Shown: positions 8,524 to 16,624, counted from the first letter of the stretch. The stretch: DNA of 64,000 nt from Streptomyces sp. R21 (GCF_041051975.1 NZ_CP163435.1:558001-622000), one strand, 5' to 3'. The notes: generated by a model from the letters alone, not told the origin. A program made the numbers and translations.

Positions 8524-10353
8524 TCATGGGGCGGCGCCGATACCGGCGCCCAGGGGGATCGCACCCGCAGCGGACGCCGTGTGGCCCGTCCGAAGCGTGC
8601 CGAGGTGCTCCAGCCAGGCGGCGCTGGATGCGAGGAACATCCATTCGCCCACGCCCAGTTCTTCCCTCAGGCCCGGCGGAAGCGGAGGCAGGCCGAACGG
8701 CCGTCCGTGCGCGTCGGCAAGGTCGAGGAGTCTGCGTCGGTAGCCGGTGTCGGTGGGCGAAGGGAAGCCCTGCTTGCTCCGGCGCAGCACGGAGGTGGGC
8801 AGCAGGTCGGTCAGCGCCGACTTCAGCAGCTCCTTGTGGCTGCCGGGCTCACCGGTGTTCTTCAGGTGCTCGGGACAGCGGAAGGCGAGTTCGGCCAGGG
8901 TCACGTCCTGGAAGACGGGCCGGTCCTCAAGGGTGAAGGTGGACGACGTGGCGTCGACCATGTCGTTGACGTAGACCAGGAACCGCCGCATCAGATGGAG
9001 GCGCCCGCGTTTGACCGGGTCGAGGGTGTCCAGCGCTCGGTATTCGCCCATGACCCGTTCCCACACCTGCTCGCGGACGGCGGCCATGTCGACGTCCAGT
9101 CCCTGCGCCAGCCATTCCACCAGCCGTGCCCAGGCGGGGCGTTCGTCGGGATGGAGATGGTGGGTCAGGTAGTGGCGGCCGTGCACGTGCGTGGGTGCGG
9201 CGGGGTCGACCACGGGGAAGTAGCGGCCGTCCTGGTAGCCCCACATCTCGTCGGCGCCGTGTCCGGAGTAGACGACGACCTGCCCGTTCTCGGCGACCTT
9301 CTGGTAGAGGCGGTGCATGGCCAGTTCGGCGCCGTGCAGGAGCGGGCGCATCAGCCGTTGTGGGAGAGCCGGGACCAGCTCGGCGGCGGTCTCGCGGTCC
9401 AGTTCACACACCGTCATGGGCAGCCCCAGGCGCCGCGCCACCACCTGGGCGTGCTCGACGTCGTCGCCCGAGCCGCCGATGCCGTCCTGGTAGCGCAGTA
9501 CGTAGGGGTGGGCGGGGACGTCCGCGGCGCGCAGGCCGGCGAGGACGGCCGAGCTGTCCACGCCGCCGCTGAGCACCGCCGCGCGGGGGACGTCGGACAC
9601 GCTCGCCCGGCTGACCGACGCGTCGAAGGCCGCTCTGATCTCCTCGGCGGTCACCGGGGTGTCCTCGGGCTCGGGCAGCCAGTAGCGATGGGTGCGCGCG
9701 TGCGGTGGGTCCAGTACGAGGTACTCGGCGGGCTGCAGGGCCCGTACGCCGCGCAGCCAGGTCCGGTCGTCGGCCGCGTCCATCCGGACCCAGGCCCGCA
9801 GAACGAACTCCTCGGGGTCCGTCTCGGCCGCCACCAGACCGGTGCTCAGCAAGGCTCCCGGCTCGGAGGCGAACAGCACACCCCCGTCGGTGTACGTGTA
9901 GACCAGAGGTTTGATCCCGAAGTGGTCCCTGGCCAGGACGGTACGTCCGCTGTGGTTGTCGTGCCAGGCGAGCGCGAACATCCCGTCCAGCGGCCGCAGC
10001 ACGGTCGCGGGATCGTCGGCGCGGCTGACCTGCTGGAGGATGAACTCGGTGTCGCAGGAGGTGCGGGTGGGCCAGGGCGGCGGTGCCGGTGACCGGGACC
10101 CGTACACCTCTCCGTTGTGCACCAGGACGACCCGGCCGTCCGGACTGGCCATGGGCTGGTCGCCCGCGGCGGAGCGGTCCCGTACGGCGAGCCGGACACA
10201 GGCCAGCATCACCGTGCCGTCGGCCGAGACGTACGGGGCCGCGGCGCTCTCGCCGCGGTGGGCCATGGCTGTCGTCAAGGTCGTGCCGAGATGGGTCAGC
10301 CATGGTCGGTCGCGGGGCCCGTCCAGGCTGATGAAGCCTGCGATTCCGCACAT
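8524..10353 (-). CDS. glutamine-dependent asparagine synthetase-like amidotransferase
   Basis: This 609-residue protein has the AsnB layout. The N-terminal Ntn glutaminase domain starts MCGIAGF, with Cys2 as nucleophile after Met removal, and includes AMAHRGES and LVHNGEVYG. The synthetase domain carries the PP-loop SGGVDSS near residue 260 and YSGHGADEMWGY further on. It adenylates a carboxylate and amidates it with ammonia from glutamine; in natural-product clusters relatives make other amides, beta-lactams or macrolactams. It starts right where the esterase stops and ends 21 nt before the unknown 373-residue gene. The intact Cys2 suggests true glutamine use. Confidence 0.88.
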   Translation of the reverse strand: MCGIAGFISLDGPRDRPWLTHLGTTLTTAMAHRGESAAAPYVSADGTVMLACVRLAVRDRSAAGDQPMASPDGRVVLVHNGEVYGSRSPAPPPWPTRTSCDTEFILQQVSRADDPATVLRPLDGMFALAWHDNHSGRTVLARDHFGIKPLVYTYTDGGVLFASEPGALLSTGLVAAETDPEEFVLRAWVRMDAADDRTWLRGVRALQPAEYLVLDPPHARTHRYWLPEPEDTPVTAEEIRAAFDASVSRASVSDVPRAAVLSGGVDSSAVLAGLRAADVPAHPYVLRYQDGIGGSGDDVEHAQVVARRLGLPMTVCELDRETAAELVPALPQRLMRPLLHGAELAMHRLYQKVAENGQVVVYSGHGADEMWGYQDGRYFPVVDPAAPTHVHGRHYLTHHLHPDERPAWARLVEWLAQGLDVDMAAVREQVWERVMGEYRALDTLDPVKRGRLHLMRRFLVYVNDMVDATSSTFTLEDRPVFQDVTLAELAFRCPEHLKNTGEPGSHKELLKSALTDLLPTSVLRRSKQGFPSPTDTGYRRRLLDLADAHGRPFGLPPLPPGLREELGVGEWMFLASSAAWLEHLGTLRTGHTASAAGAIPLGAGIGAAP

Positions 10354-11355
10354 TCAGCGTGTCTCCGTTCCGGATCGCCACACCTGGGTGAGTTCGGCGA
10401 GTGAGTCGGCGAACCGGGTCTCGATCCCGTGATGGCCGCCCTCGTGTTCCCGGTAGATGTGGCGCACGCCGTGGCGGTCGAGGGCGGAGTGCAGCGCTCG
10501 CGCCCCCCAGTGCATGGCGTAGTCGTCCCGGGCGCCGACATCGACGTACAGCAGCCGCAGAGCGGCCAGTCGGTCGCGGTGGGCCGGCACCATCCGCACC
10601 GGGTCGTGCGTGAGCCAGCGGTGCCAGACCTCGTCGCGGAAGTCGCCGGTCGACGGGTCGCAGGGCAGGGCCTCCGCCGGTGCCAGGCCGGGTTTGTCGC
10701 CGTAGCACATGCCCATCGCGATGATGCTCATCGCCACCATGAAGGTCGCGTCGTGCGGGCCGTCGGAGCGGCGGGCCAGCAGTGCGTCGATGCCGCCCGC
10801 CGCGGCCACGGCGTCCAGGGTGCGGGGCAGCAGCGGCAGATACGTGTACTCGAAGCCGGCGTCGGGTGAATGAGCGAGTGCCGCGCCGAACAGGTCGGTC
10901 GTCATCGCTGCGACGAGCGCTCCGTATCCGCCGCTGGACTTGCCTGCGACGGCGCGCCAGGTGGCGTCCGGCCGTGTGGGCAGCCGTCGGTCCACTTCCG
11001 CGACGACCTCGGCGAGATGGTCCAGGTACCGGCCGGAAGTGGCGGAGTTGATGAACTGCGATCCGCCGTAGGCGGTGGTGCAGTCCGGTACGACGAGCAG
11101 CGCGGGCGGCACTCGGCCGTCTGCCATCGCCCGGTGGATGAGCCCGCCGGGCGAGTCGCCGAACGCCAGTGCCTGCCCGGTGAGCGTGGGACGGGCTCCG
11201 TAGCCGGTCAGCCAGTAGATCACCGGGTATCGGCGGGTCTCGTCGTAGCCTGGCGGCAGATGCACCTCGACGCGGCGCCGGTGTGGGTCGCCCAGCGGGT
11301 TGCCGCGTAAGCAGGCGCTGTCGTGGTCGAGGGCGACGACGTCCGGGGCGCTCAT
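10354..11355 (-). CDS. alpha/beta-hydrolase, esterase family
   Basis: This 333-residue protein resembles enterochelin-esterase/esterase-D type hydrolases: VHLPPGYDETRRYPVIYWLTGYG, PALLVVPDCTTAYGGSQF, and the nucleophile elbow GKSSGGYG with Ser140. Candidate acid and His lie in the C-terminal part, VDVGARDDYAMH and HEGGHHGIETRF. ATG 11355 overlaps the stop of the MBL-fold gene by 4 nt (ATGA), and its own stop abuts the AsnB-like start, so translation is probably coupled. It may hydrolyse or transfer an acyl group in the pathway. There is no signal peptide, so it acts in the cytoplasm. Confidence 0.85.
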   Translation of the reverse strand: MSAPDVVALDHDSACLRGNPLGDPHRRRVEVHLPPGYDETRRYPVIYWLTGYGARPTLTGQALAFGDSPGGLIHRAMADGRVPPALLVVPDCTTAYGGSQFINSATSGRYLDHLAEVVAEVDRRLPTRPDATWRAVAGKSSGGYGALVAAMTTDLFGAALAHSPDAGFEYTYLPLLPRTLDAVAAAGGIDALLARRSDGPHDATFMVAMSIIAMGMCYGDKPGLAPAEALPCDPSTGDFRDEVWHRWLTHDPVRMVPAHRDRLAALRLLYVDVGARDDYAMHWGARALHSALDRHGVRHIYREHEGGHHGIETRFADSLAELTQVWRSGTETR

Positions 11356-12758
11356 GTGCCGTCCGACTCCTGAAGTTCGCGCTCCACATGGCGGGTGTAG
11401 TAGGAGGGGTGGTGGAAGACCGCGGACAGCAGATTGCTGTTGCTCGCCCAGAGGCTGTAGGAGCTGCCGAACAGCAGATGCGCTTCGAGCAGTGCCTGGA
11501 GGGTGGACGCGGCGATCTCGGTCCAGCTCTCGCCGCCGAAGAGGTGCTCGCGCGCCGCCCCCTTCCCCAGGCGGACGATCCGACCGGCCACCGGGTCGAG
11601 GAGGAAGGCGGTCTGTGTGCCGCCGTCCTCGTGCAGCGAGATGACGTGCTGCGCGGTCCCGCTGTCCAGCGCCCGATACCAGAAGTCCGTGGCCACGAGC
11701 CGGTCGAGGAGCTCTCCCAGGAGTTCCTCGCAGCCGCGCGTCTGCCGGCCGTAGCGGTCGGCTGCGGGGTCGAAGGCCGGGACATGCGCCTGTGGGTCGA
11801 ACGCGACCTCGGCGTAGACGCTGTCGAAGTCGTAGCCGTCCGCCGGGATCAGGCCGTCGTCGGTGAGTACGGCCTTGCCGTCCGACACCTCGATGACCTG
11901 GCCCGGCCCCCACAGCAGGCCGTCACGGCCGCGTTCGCGCAGTCGGCGCAGGGCGTCGGTGGGGCTGAACGGGAAGATGGTGCGGTTGCACCACGTGTAG
12001 TCCTGTTCGCCGTCGCCGCTGACCTTCCAGCCGAAGGACGAGGGCACGGTGGTCGTCGCCGACAGCACGTCGGTGTAGCGGTCGAAGTTGGCCCTCGCTC
12101 GGGCCAGCGGCGCCTCGGGGTCGATGAGCGGCCTGCGTTCGGTGAGGACTCCCGGCGGCGAGATGCTGTGCGCCGGCACGAACGCGATGTCGATGCGCGG
12201 CGCTTCAGGGCGCTCCAGGAACTCCACCGTGGAGTCGTGCAGCAGGGAGTCGCCGCACAGCATGGCCGTGCCGTCGGCGGTCTCGATCAGCACGCTCATC
12301 TCCGGGAAGGGCACGTCGGAGACGAAGGTGCGCAGGGTCGCCCCGGCGAGTGTGACCGTGTCCCCGGGAGTCACCGGGTGCAGCCGCTCGAACCCGAGTC
12401 GGCGCAGCGTCCAGGCGATGGCCTGATGGCCGAGCCCGGAGGCGGTCAGCGTCGGGGGGACCCGCCCGACGGGATACACGCAGGTGATGTCCGGAGCGCG
12501 GCGCGGGCTGTCGTCGAAGTCGACGTCGACGCCGTCCTGGAGCCGGGCCAGCGAGGGAAAGTGATGGTGGTCGAAGTGGTGGTGGCTGAAGACGATGCAG
12601 TCCACCCCCTCGTCCAGGACGTGCTCCAGACCGTCCGGCAGGGCCGGATGGTGCTCCCAGAAGCGGTCCAGACGCTGGGTCAGCCAGGGGTCGACGAGGA
12701 TGCGTTCGCTGCCGGTCTCGACGAGGACGGCGGCATGGCCCAGGGATGTCAGCCGCAT
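11352..12758 (-). CDS. metallo-beta-lactamase-fold protein with long C-terminal extension
   Basis: A 468-residue protein. Residues 1-270 are an MBL fold: LGHAAVLVETGSERILVDPWLT, then the metal site VFSHHHFDHHHF (HxHxDH, His59-His64), LCGDSLLHD and FVPAHSISPPG. The following 200 residues, which contain many Trp and Tyr (WYRALDSGTAQHV, SSYSLWASNSNLLSAVFHHPSYYTRH), have no counterpart I recognise and nearly double the usual length. It overlaps the FGE-like stop by one base and the esterase start by 4 nt. MBL-fold proteins next to short peptide genes, such as PqqB, act on peptide-derived substrates; whether this one does is inference. Confidence 0.85.
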   Translation of the reverse strand: MRLTSLGHAAVLVETGSERILVDPWLTQRLDRFWEHHPALPDGLEHVLDEGVDCIVFSHHHFDHHHFPSLARLQDGVDVDFDDSPRRAPDITCVYPVGRVPPTLTASGLGHQAIAWTLRRLGFERLHPVTPGDTVTLAGATLRTFVSDVPFPEMSVLIETADGTAMLCGDSLLHDSTVEFLERPEAPRIDIAFVPAHSISPPGVLTERRPLIDPEAPLARARANFDRYTDVLSATTTVPSSFGWKVSGDGEQDYTWCNRTIFPFSPTDALRRLRERGRDGLLWGPGQVIEVSDGKAVLTDDGLIPADGYDFDSVYAEVAFDPQAHVPAFDPAADRYGRQTRGCEELLGELLDRLVATDFWYRALDSGTAQHVISLHEDGGTQTAFLLDPVAGRIVRLGKGAAREHLFGGESWTEIAASTLQALLEAHLLFGSSYSLWASNSNLLSAVFHHPSYYTRHVERELQESDGT

Positions 12759-14128
12759 CAGCCGGTCACCTCGTAGGCGCAGCGGAAGCCGACCTCGTTG
12801 TGGCGGTCGGTGATGAGGTCCTTGCCCCGGTAGTACGTGGTCAGGCACGCCTGCGGAGAGGTCCATGTACCGCCGCGCAGCACATGGAAGGCGTCCTTGC
12901 GGTTCATGAACTCCGCCGGGTGCCGTCCCTTGAAGAACGGGTCCATGTCGTCACCGGTGTAGAAGTTCGTCCGGGTCAGTTCCCACACGTTGCCGGACAT
13001 GTGCAGCACCCCGTACGGACTGGCGCCCTCGGGGAGGCTGTCGGACTCCATCAGGGGGTGCGGGGGCGTGTCGTCGTGGGTGGTGGTGACCAGGAGGGCT
13101 TCCAGCGAGTCCAGGTCGTGCACCTCGGTGCCGTACGTCCGCTCGACGAAGTTCACCCGCTCCGGCTCCCAGGACTCGCCCCACGGGTAGCTGCGGCCGT
13201 CGACGCCGCGCGCGGCCTTCTCCCACTGGAGTTCGCTCGGCAGCGTTCCGCCCGCCCAGTTCGCGAAGGCGTAGGCGTCGTACCAGTCGATGCCGACGAT
13301 CGGCATCCCGGGCGCGTTGATCCTTGCGTCGTGCCAGTGCACGGGCCGGTGGGACCGGTCGGTCGGCTGGTCCGGGTGGTCGAATTCGGCGGAATCCCCG
13401 ATCTCTTCCAGGAACTCCCTGTACCGCGCGTTGGTCACGGTGGTGCGATCGATGAGAAATGCTGGAAGGTCTACGGCGCGCAGCACACTGTCGTCCTGCG
13501 TCATGCGGAACGGGCCGGAATCGGTGTTCGGCGAACCGGCGATAAAGGGGCCGGCCTGCACCAGAACCACGTCGGTGTTCTTTCGCGGGCGCTTCCGTTG
13601 TGCCGCGACGCGCTCCCGCATGTCCGAAAAGAAATCGTCCTCAAGTCGGCGGAGTTCAGCCGTGTCCCGGGTGCCGAAGATGGTGAGCAACGCCCGCTTG
13701 GTGAAGGCCGCTCCGCAGCCGACCGGCTTCCTGGAGAATTCGGAACGCGTGAAGTTGCTGGGCCACCCGGAAATGCGGATCAGGTCGGGCACGGCGGTGC
13801 GGATCCGGTGGTCGGTGATGACCTTCAAGGCGGTGAAGGCGACCCAGTCGACAGGATCGTGGGTACCGGCGGCCACGGCGGACTCCGCCGTGGCATCGCC
13901 CAGGTGATGCGTGGCGAGGAGCCGGACAGCGGCCGCGCGCACCGGCCACTCGGGGTGCTTCGCGACAAGACTGACCAGGAGCAGCATGCCGTCGGCCGAG
14001 CCTGCCATCTCCTCTGCCCGGGCGACGACGGAACGGATCGACGCCCAGTAGCGAGTGTCGTCGGAGTCATCGATGTCCAACAGGTCGACCGGCAATTCGA
14101 TCGTGTGCGATATCAGGTGACCGATCAT
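12758..14128 (-). CDS. HEAT-repeat plus FGE/sulfatase-modifying-like (SUMF1) protein
   Basis: This 456-residue protein is the first large gene of the operon. Residues about 60-160 look like HEAT-type helical repeats (VRAAAVRLLATHHLG, VAFTALKVITDHRIRTAVPDLI). Residues about 180-456 form a formylglycine-generating-enzyme-like domain: PAFLIDRTTVTNARYREFL, GIDWYDAYAFANWAGG, LPSELQWEKAARG, YPWGESWEPERVN, MSGNVWELTR, LRGGTW and EVGFRC. The region after RGGTW has only Cys428 and lacks the closely spaced Cys pair of true FGE, so it probably uses different chemistry, as EgtB-like or scaffold members do. Start ATG 14128 has AAGGAGG 5 nt upstream. Confidence 0.85.
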   Translation of the reverse strand: MIGHLISHTIELPVDLLDIDDSDDTRYWASIRSVVARAEEMAGSADGMLLLVSLVAKHPEWPVRAAAVRLLATHHLGDATAESAVAAGTHDPVDWVAFTALKVITDHRIRTAVPDLIRISGWPSNFTRSEFSRKPVGCGAAFTKRALLTIFGTRDTAELRRLEDDFFSDMRERVAAQRKRPRKNTDVVLVQAGPFIAGSPNTDSGPFRMTQDDSVLRAVDLPAFLIDRTTVTNARYREFLEEIGDSAEFDHPDQPTDRSHRPVHWHDARINAPGMPIVGIDWYDAYAFANWAGGTLPSELQWEKAARGVDGRSYPWGESWEPERVNFVERTYGTEVHDLDSLEALLVTTTHDDTPPHPLMESDSLPEGASPYGVLHMSGNVWELTRTNFYTGDDMDPFFKGRHPAEFMNRKDAFHVLRGGTWTSPQACLTTYYRGKDLITDRHNEVGFRCAYEVTG

Positions 14129-14149
14129 CCATGCCTCCTTGTGACGACG

Positions 14150-14223
14150 CTGCCCGTACGGAATTCAATTCCGTACGGGCAGACGCGAAATGCGGTCTTA
14201 CCTCATTCACGCCTTCGCGTGAA
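14150..14223 (-). terminator. tandem hairpins between micro-gene and FGE-like gene (possible attenuator)
   Basis: Two stem-loops follow the micro-gene on the minus strand. The first, 14206-14223, has 7-bp arms (TTCACGC/GCGTGAA) with a GAAG loop and touches the TAG stop. The second, 14150-14182, is a perfect 16-bp-arm inverted repeat with one central base. Its core is GTACGGAATT. No T run follows on the minus strand, so a leaky terminator, an RNA-stabilising stem or a processing site are all possible. Such stems between a peptide gene and its enzymes usually set a high peptide-to-enzyme ratio. Confidence 0.7.
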
Positions 14224-14283
14224 CTACCACTTCGTGGTGTCCTGGGACTCTTCGCGAGTACCCATGAAGTCCTTCTCCGACAT
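14224..14283 (-). CDS. 19-residue peptide gene, candidate precursor peptide
   Basis: ATG 14283 opens a 20-codon frame ending in TAG, encoding MSEKDFMGTREESQDTTKW. The ribosome binding site GGAGAGG lies 9 nt upstream and is among the best in the window. The peptide is strongly charged, has no hydrophobic segment and ends in Lys-Trp. It is the first gene of the minus-strand operon, preceded by a TTGACA promoter candidate and followed by two hairpins, then the FGE-like gene. This is the arrangement expected for a tiny precursor or carrier peptide, as with pqqA or mftA. A regulatory leader peptide is the main alternative. No homologue is known to me. Confidence 0.55.
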   Translation of the reverse strand: MSEKDFMGTREESQDTTKW

Positions 14284-14355
14284 GGCAGATCACCTCTCCT
14301 TCCCTTGCATGGAAAGGTGACGCGGGGAAGATTTCTCCTCACGCCGCCCTTTCAG

Positions 14356-14382
14356 CCTGTACCTCTGCTATCACCCTGTCAA
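14356..14382 (-). promoter_or_regulatory. candidate promoter of the micro-gene/FGE-like operon
   Basis: On the minus strand a perfect TTGACA (14382-14377) is followed after 15 nt by TACAGG (14361-14356). The spacer is short for a normal vegetative promoter, which is common at activator-dependent SARP promoters. It lies about 75-100 nt upstream of the 19-codon gene and directly downstream of the 11-bp direct repeats. Confidence 0.45.
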
Positions 14383-14387
14383 CGGTC

Positions 14388-14418
14388 CCTTGAGCACTTC
14401 TGGAGCGTCTCTGGAGCG
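14388..14418 (-). promoter_or_regulatory. three 11-bp-phased direct repeats, SARP-like operator
   Basis: On the plus strand TCTGGAGCG occurs at 14399 and again exactly 11 bp later at 14410, with a weaker copy CCTTGAGCA at 14388. Read on the minus strand, three repeats of the type GCTCCAGA run in phase with the DNA helix and end 6 bp before the TTGACA box. Heptamer repeats with an 11-bp period just upstream of the -35 region are the signature of Streptomyces antibiotic regulatory proteins (ActII-ORF4, DnrI). No SARP gene is in the window. Confidence 0.5.
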
Positions 14419-14503
14419 CCCCACGACCTGGTCGGAATTAACATTGAGAAGCTAATCTCGCCCTGCTGAGAAGAAATGGATCTCGATTTCATGGGGGTGT
14501 CGG

Positions 14504-15283
14504 ATGCAGGTCACCGAGCTTCACGACTTACGGACGCAGGGGTTCCGGTCGCTGCCCGGACTCGTCCCTGACGACGAGCTGGGGCGGTTGCGCCGAGCCG
14601 TCGACGAACTGCACGAGCTGGCAGGTGCCTTGACCGAGTCGAGCGGGGATTTCGTGCTGGAGGCCTCCGGTGTCGGCGGCTGGGCGGCCTGGCGGCGAGG
14701 TATCGCCCCCATACCCGGGCTGCTCCGCTCGGTCCAGCGGATCCACGCCCATGTGCCGTACTTCTCGGAGCTGCAGGAGAGGCTGGACCTGGTCGACTCC
14801 GTCGTGACACCGGCCGTGGGCGCCCCGGTCCGGATGGTCAACTCCTTCCTGTGGGCCAAGCCGCCCAAGGTCGGCTCCGAGAAGCCGTGGCACCAGGACA
14901 TGGCGTTCGCTCCCCCGGGCTTCGACACCGGCCACCGCAGCGTCATGACCGTCTGGATCGCCGTGGACGCCGCCACCGAGAGCAACGGCTGCCTGCAGTT
15001 CGTCCCCGGGTCCCATCTGCACGGTCTGCTTCCGCACACCGGCGAACGCGACGATCTCCCGGCGAGTGAAGCGGTGGAGCCGCAGGTGGACCCGGGCCGG
15101 GTGTTCCCCGGAGTCACGCCGGTCTCGCTCCCGCTGAGCAGCGGTTCGGCTGTCGTCTTCGACGGTCTGATCCTGCACCGCTCCGCCCCCAACCTCACAC
15201 AGGACCAGCCGCGTACCGCGGTCAGCTTCGTGTTCGAGGTGCCCCGTCCGGTGTGGACCCGTGCCGCGGTGCCCACTCCGTAA
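14504..15283 (+). CDS. phytanoyl-CoA dioxygenase (PhyH) family, Fe(II)/2-oxoglutarate oxygenase
   Basis: This 259-residue protein has the complete PhyH signature: PWHQDMAF gives the iron ligands His130 and Asp132, ILHRSAPN gives the distal His225, and Arg237 in QPRTAVSF should bind 2-oxoglutarate. MTVWIAVDAATESNGCLQFVPGSHLHG is the usual core between them. ATG 14504 has GGGGGT upstream. It is transcribed divergently from the micro-gene operon and leads into an ATP-grasp gene 31 nt later. It probably hydroxylates an amino acid or a peptide intermediate of the cluster; the actual substrate is unknown. Confidence 0.88.
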   Translation: MQVTELHDLRTQGFRSLPGLVPDDELGRLRRAVDELHELAGALTESSGDFVLEASGVGGWAAWRRGIAPIPGLLRSVQRIHAHVPYFSELQERLDLVDSVVTPAVGAPVRMVNSFLWAKPPKVGSEKPWHQDMAFAPPGFDTGHRSVMTVWIAVDAATESNGCLQFVPGSHLHGLLPHTGERDDLPASEAVEPQVDPGRVFPGVTPVSLPLSSGSAVVFDGLILHRSAPNLTQDQPRTAVSFVFEVPRPVWTRAAVPTP

Positions 15284-15314
15284 GCCGCCGTCCTTCCCGA
15301 ACCGGGGTGAACAC

Positions 15315-16589
15315 GTGCCGATCCACAGCATGAACGACCGCGTCGCCGTGATCGTCGACGGCCACTCCACCGGCGCGCTCCTGGCCCCGGCCTTCGCCGC
15401 CTTCGGCATCAACGCCGTGCACGTGGAGAACCGCACCGAACGCTCCGCCGCGCACCTGCGCACCTTCGCGCCGGAGAACTACCTCGACTGCCTCTCCTTC
15501 GGCGGCGACTGGGCGGCCTTGTTGACCGAACTGAAGCCGTACCGCATCGGTTGGGTGGTCGCCGGCACCGACTCGGGCACCGGAACGGCCGACCGGCTCG
15601 CCGACCTCCTCGGCCTGAAGGAGCGCAATCCGGCGGACAGTTCGACCGCCCGCCGGGACAAGCTGGCCATGCAGCAGGCGCTGCGCGAGGCAGGCGTGCC
15701 CACTGCCTGGTTCGCATCGGCCCGTTCTTCTCTCGAGGCCCGCCGCCTCGCCGCCGAACACGGTGGGACGGTGGTCGTCAAACCGCTGCGCAGTGGTGGC
15801 ACCGACGGCGTGTCCGTGTGCCACGACCCGGAGCAGGTGGCGCTCGCCGTGGAGGCCCTCACCGCGAGCCGCACCATCTACGGGGAGGTCAACGACGTCG
15901 TCCTGCTCCAGGAGCATCTCGACGGCGACGAGTACATGGTGAACACCATCAGCGCGGACGGGCGCCACCGGGTGTCGGAGGTCTGGCGCTCGGAAAAGAC
16001 CCTGGTCGGCAGCGCCCCGGTGTACGACTACACGGAACTGGTGACAGCCGATCAGCCGGGCGTCGGGCTCGTGATCGACTACGTCCGGTCCATCCTGGAC
16101 GCGCTGGACATCCGTTGGGGACCGGCCCACACCGAGGTCATCGTCACGACGGACGGGCCGCGTCTCGTCGAGACCGCACCCCGTCTCCAGGGGACCCTCG
16201 ACATCTCGGCCACCACCCGGGCCACGGGACGCAACCTGGTGGCCGACACCGTTCACGCACTGGTGGATCCCGCTTTCCTGGCCCTGGCTGCGCTCTGCGA
16301 CACCCCGCTGCTGCGCCCGATCCTCGGCGTCAGTTTCATCTGCCCGGTCAGCGGCACCCTCCGGTCCGATCTCGACTGGGCCAGGATGCGCAGCCTGCCC
16401 TCCTTCCACAGCCTCCTCGCCCCGGTCGGTCGCGCCGGGGACCCCGTCCGTCGCACCAGCGACCTGTTCACCCGCCCCGGCGCGCTGTACCTGGTGCACA
16501 CCGACCGCGCCGTGCTGAAGCGGGACCACGCCACGATCCGGGCGTGGGAGCGCAACGGGTTCTACGACGTCGAGCCGGACCGGACGTGA
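15315..16589 (+). CDS. ATP-grasp carboxylate-amine ligase
   Basis: This 424-residue protein has the ATP-grasp layout of amino-acid ligases (BacD/LAL-like): an N-terminal Rossmann-like domain (VAVIVDGHSTGALLAPAFAAFGINAVHVENR), then ATP-binding segments STARRDKLAMQQALREAGVP, TVVVKPLRSGGTDGVSVC, VVLLQEHLDGDEYMVN and the metal site GPRLVETAPRLQGTLD. GTG 15315 is favoured by GGGGTGA upstream; ATG 15330 is possible. It activates a carboxylate as acyl phosphate and joins it to an amine. With PhyH it forms a two-gene operon. A peptide bond or amide product is likely but not shown. Confidence 0.87.
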   Translation: MPIHSMNDRVAVIVDGHSTGALLAPAFAAFGINAVHVENRTERSAAHLRTFAPENYLDCLSFGGDWAALLTELKPYRIGWVVAGTDSGTGTADRLADLLGLKERNPADSSTARRDKLAMQQALREAGVPTAWFASARSSLEARRLAAEHGGTVVVKPLRSGGTDGVSVCHDPEQVALAVEALTASRTIYGEVNDVVLLQEHLDGDEYMVNTISADGRHRVSEVWRSEKTLVGSAPVYDYTELVTADQPGVGLVIDYVRSILDALDIRWGPAHTEVIVTTDGPRLVETAPRLQGTLDISATTRATGRNLVADTVHALVDPAFLALAALCDTPLLRPILGVSFICPVSGTLRSDLDWARMRSLPSFHSLLAPVGRAGDPVRRTSDLFTRPGALYLVHTDRAVLKRDHATIRAWERNGFYDVEPDRT

Positions 16590-16624
16590 CCCACAGCGGC
16601 GCCGGTTGACGGCGACGCCTCCGC

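Noticed and set aside
8524..10353. Calling the AsnB-like enzyme a lasso-peptide cyclase
   Set aside because: It has an intact Cys2 glutaminase domain, there is no B-type protease or RRE gene, and the 19-residue peptide lacks a lasso leader and core pattern.
12758..14128. Calling the SUMF1-type protein a true formylglycine-generating enzyme
   Set aside because: The required Cys pair after RGGTW is missing and no sulfatase gene is near.
14067..14342. A longer minus-strand frame of 91 codons overlapping the 19-codon gene
   Set aside because: It has no ribosome binding site at its start, runs through both hairpins and into the FGE-like start in another frame, and has a random Arg/Ser-rich composition.
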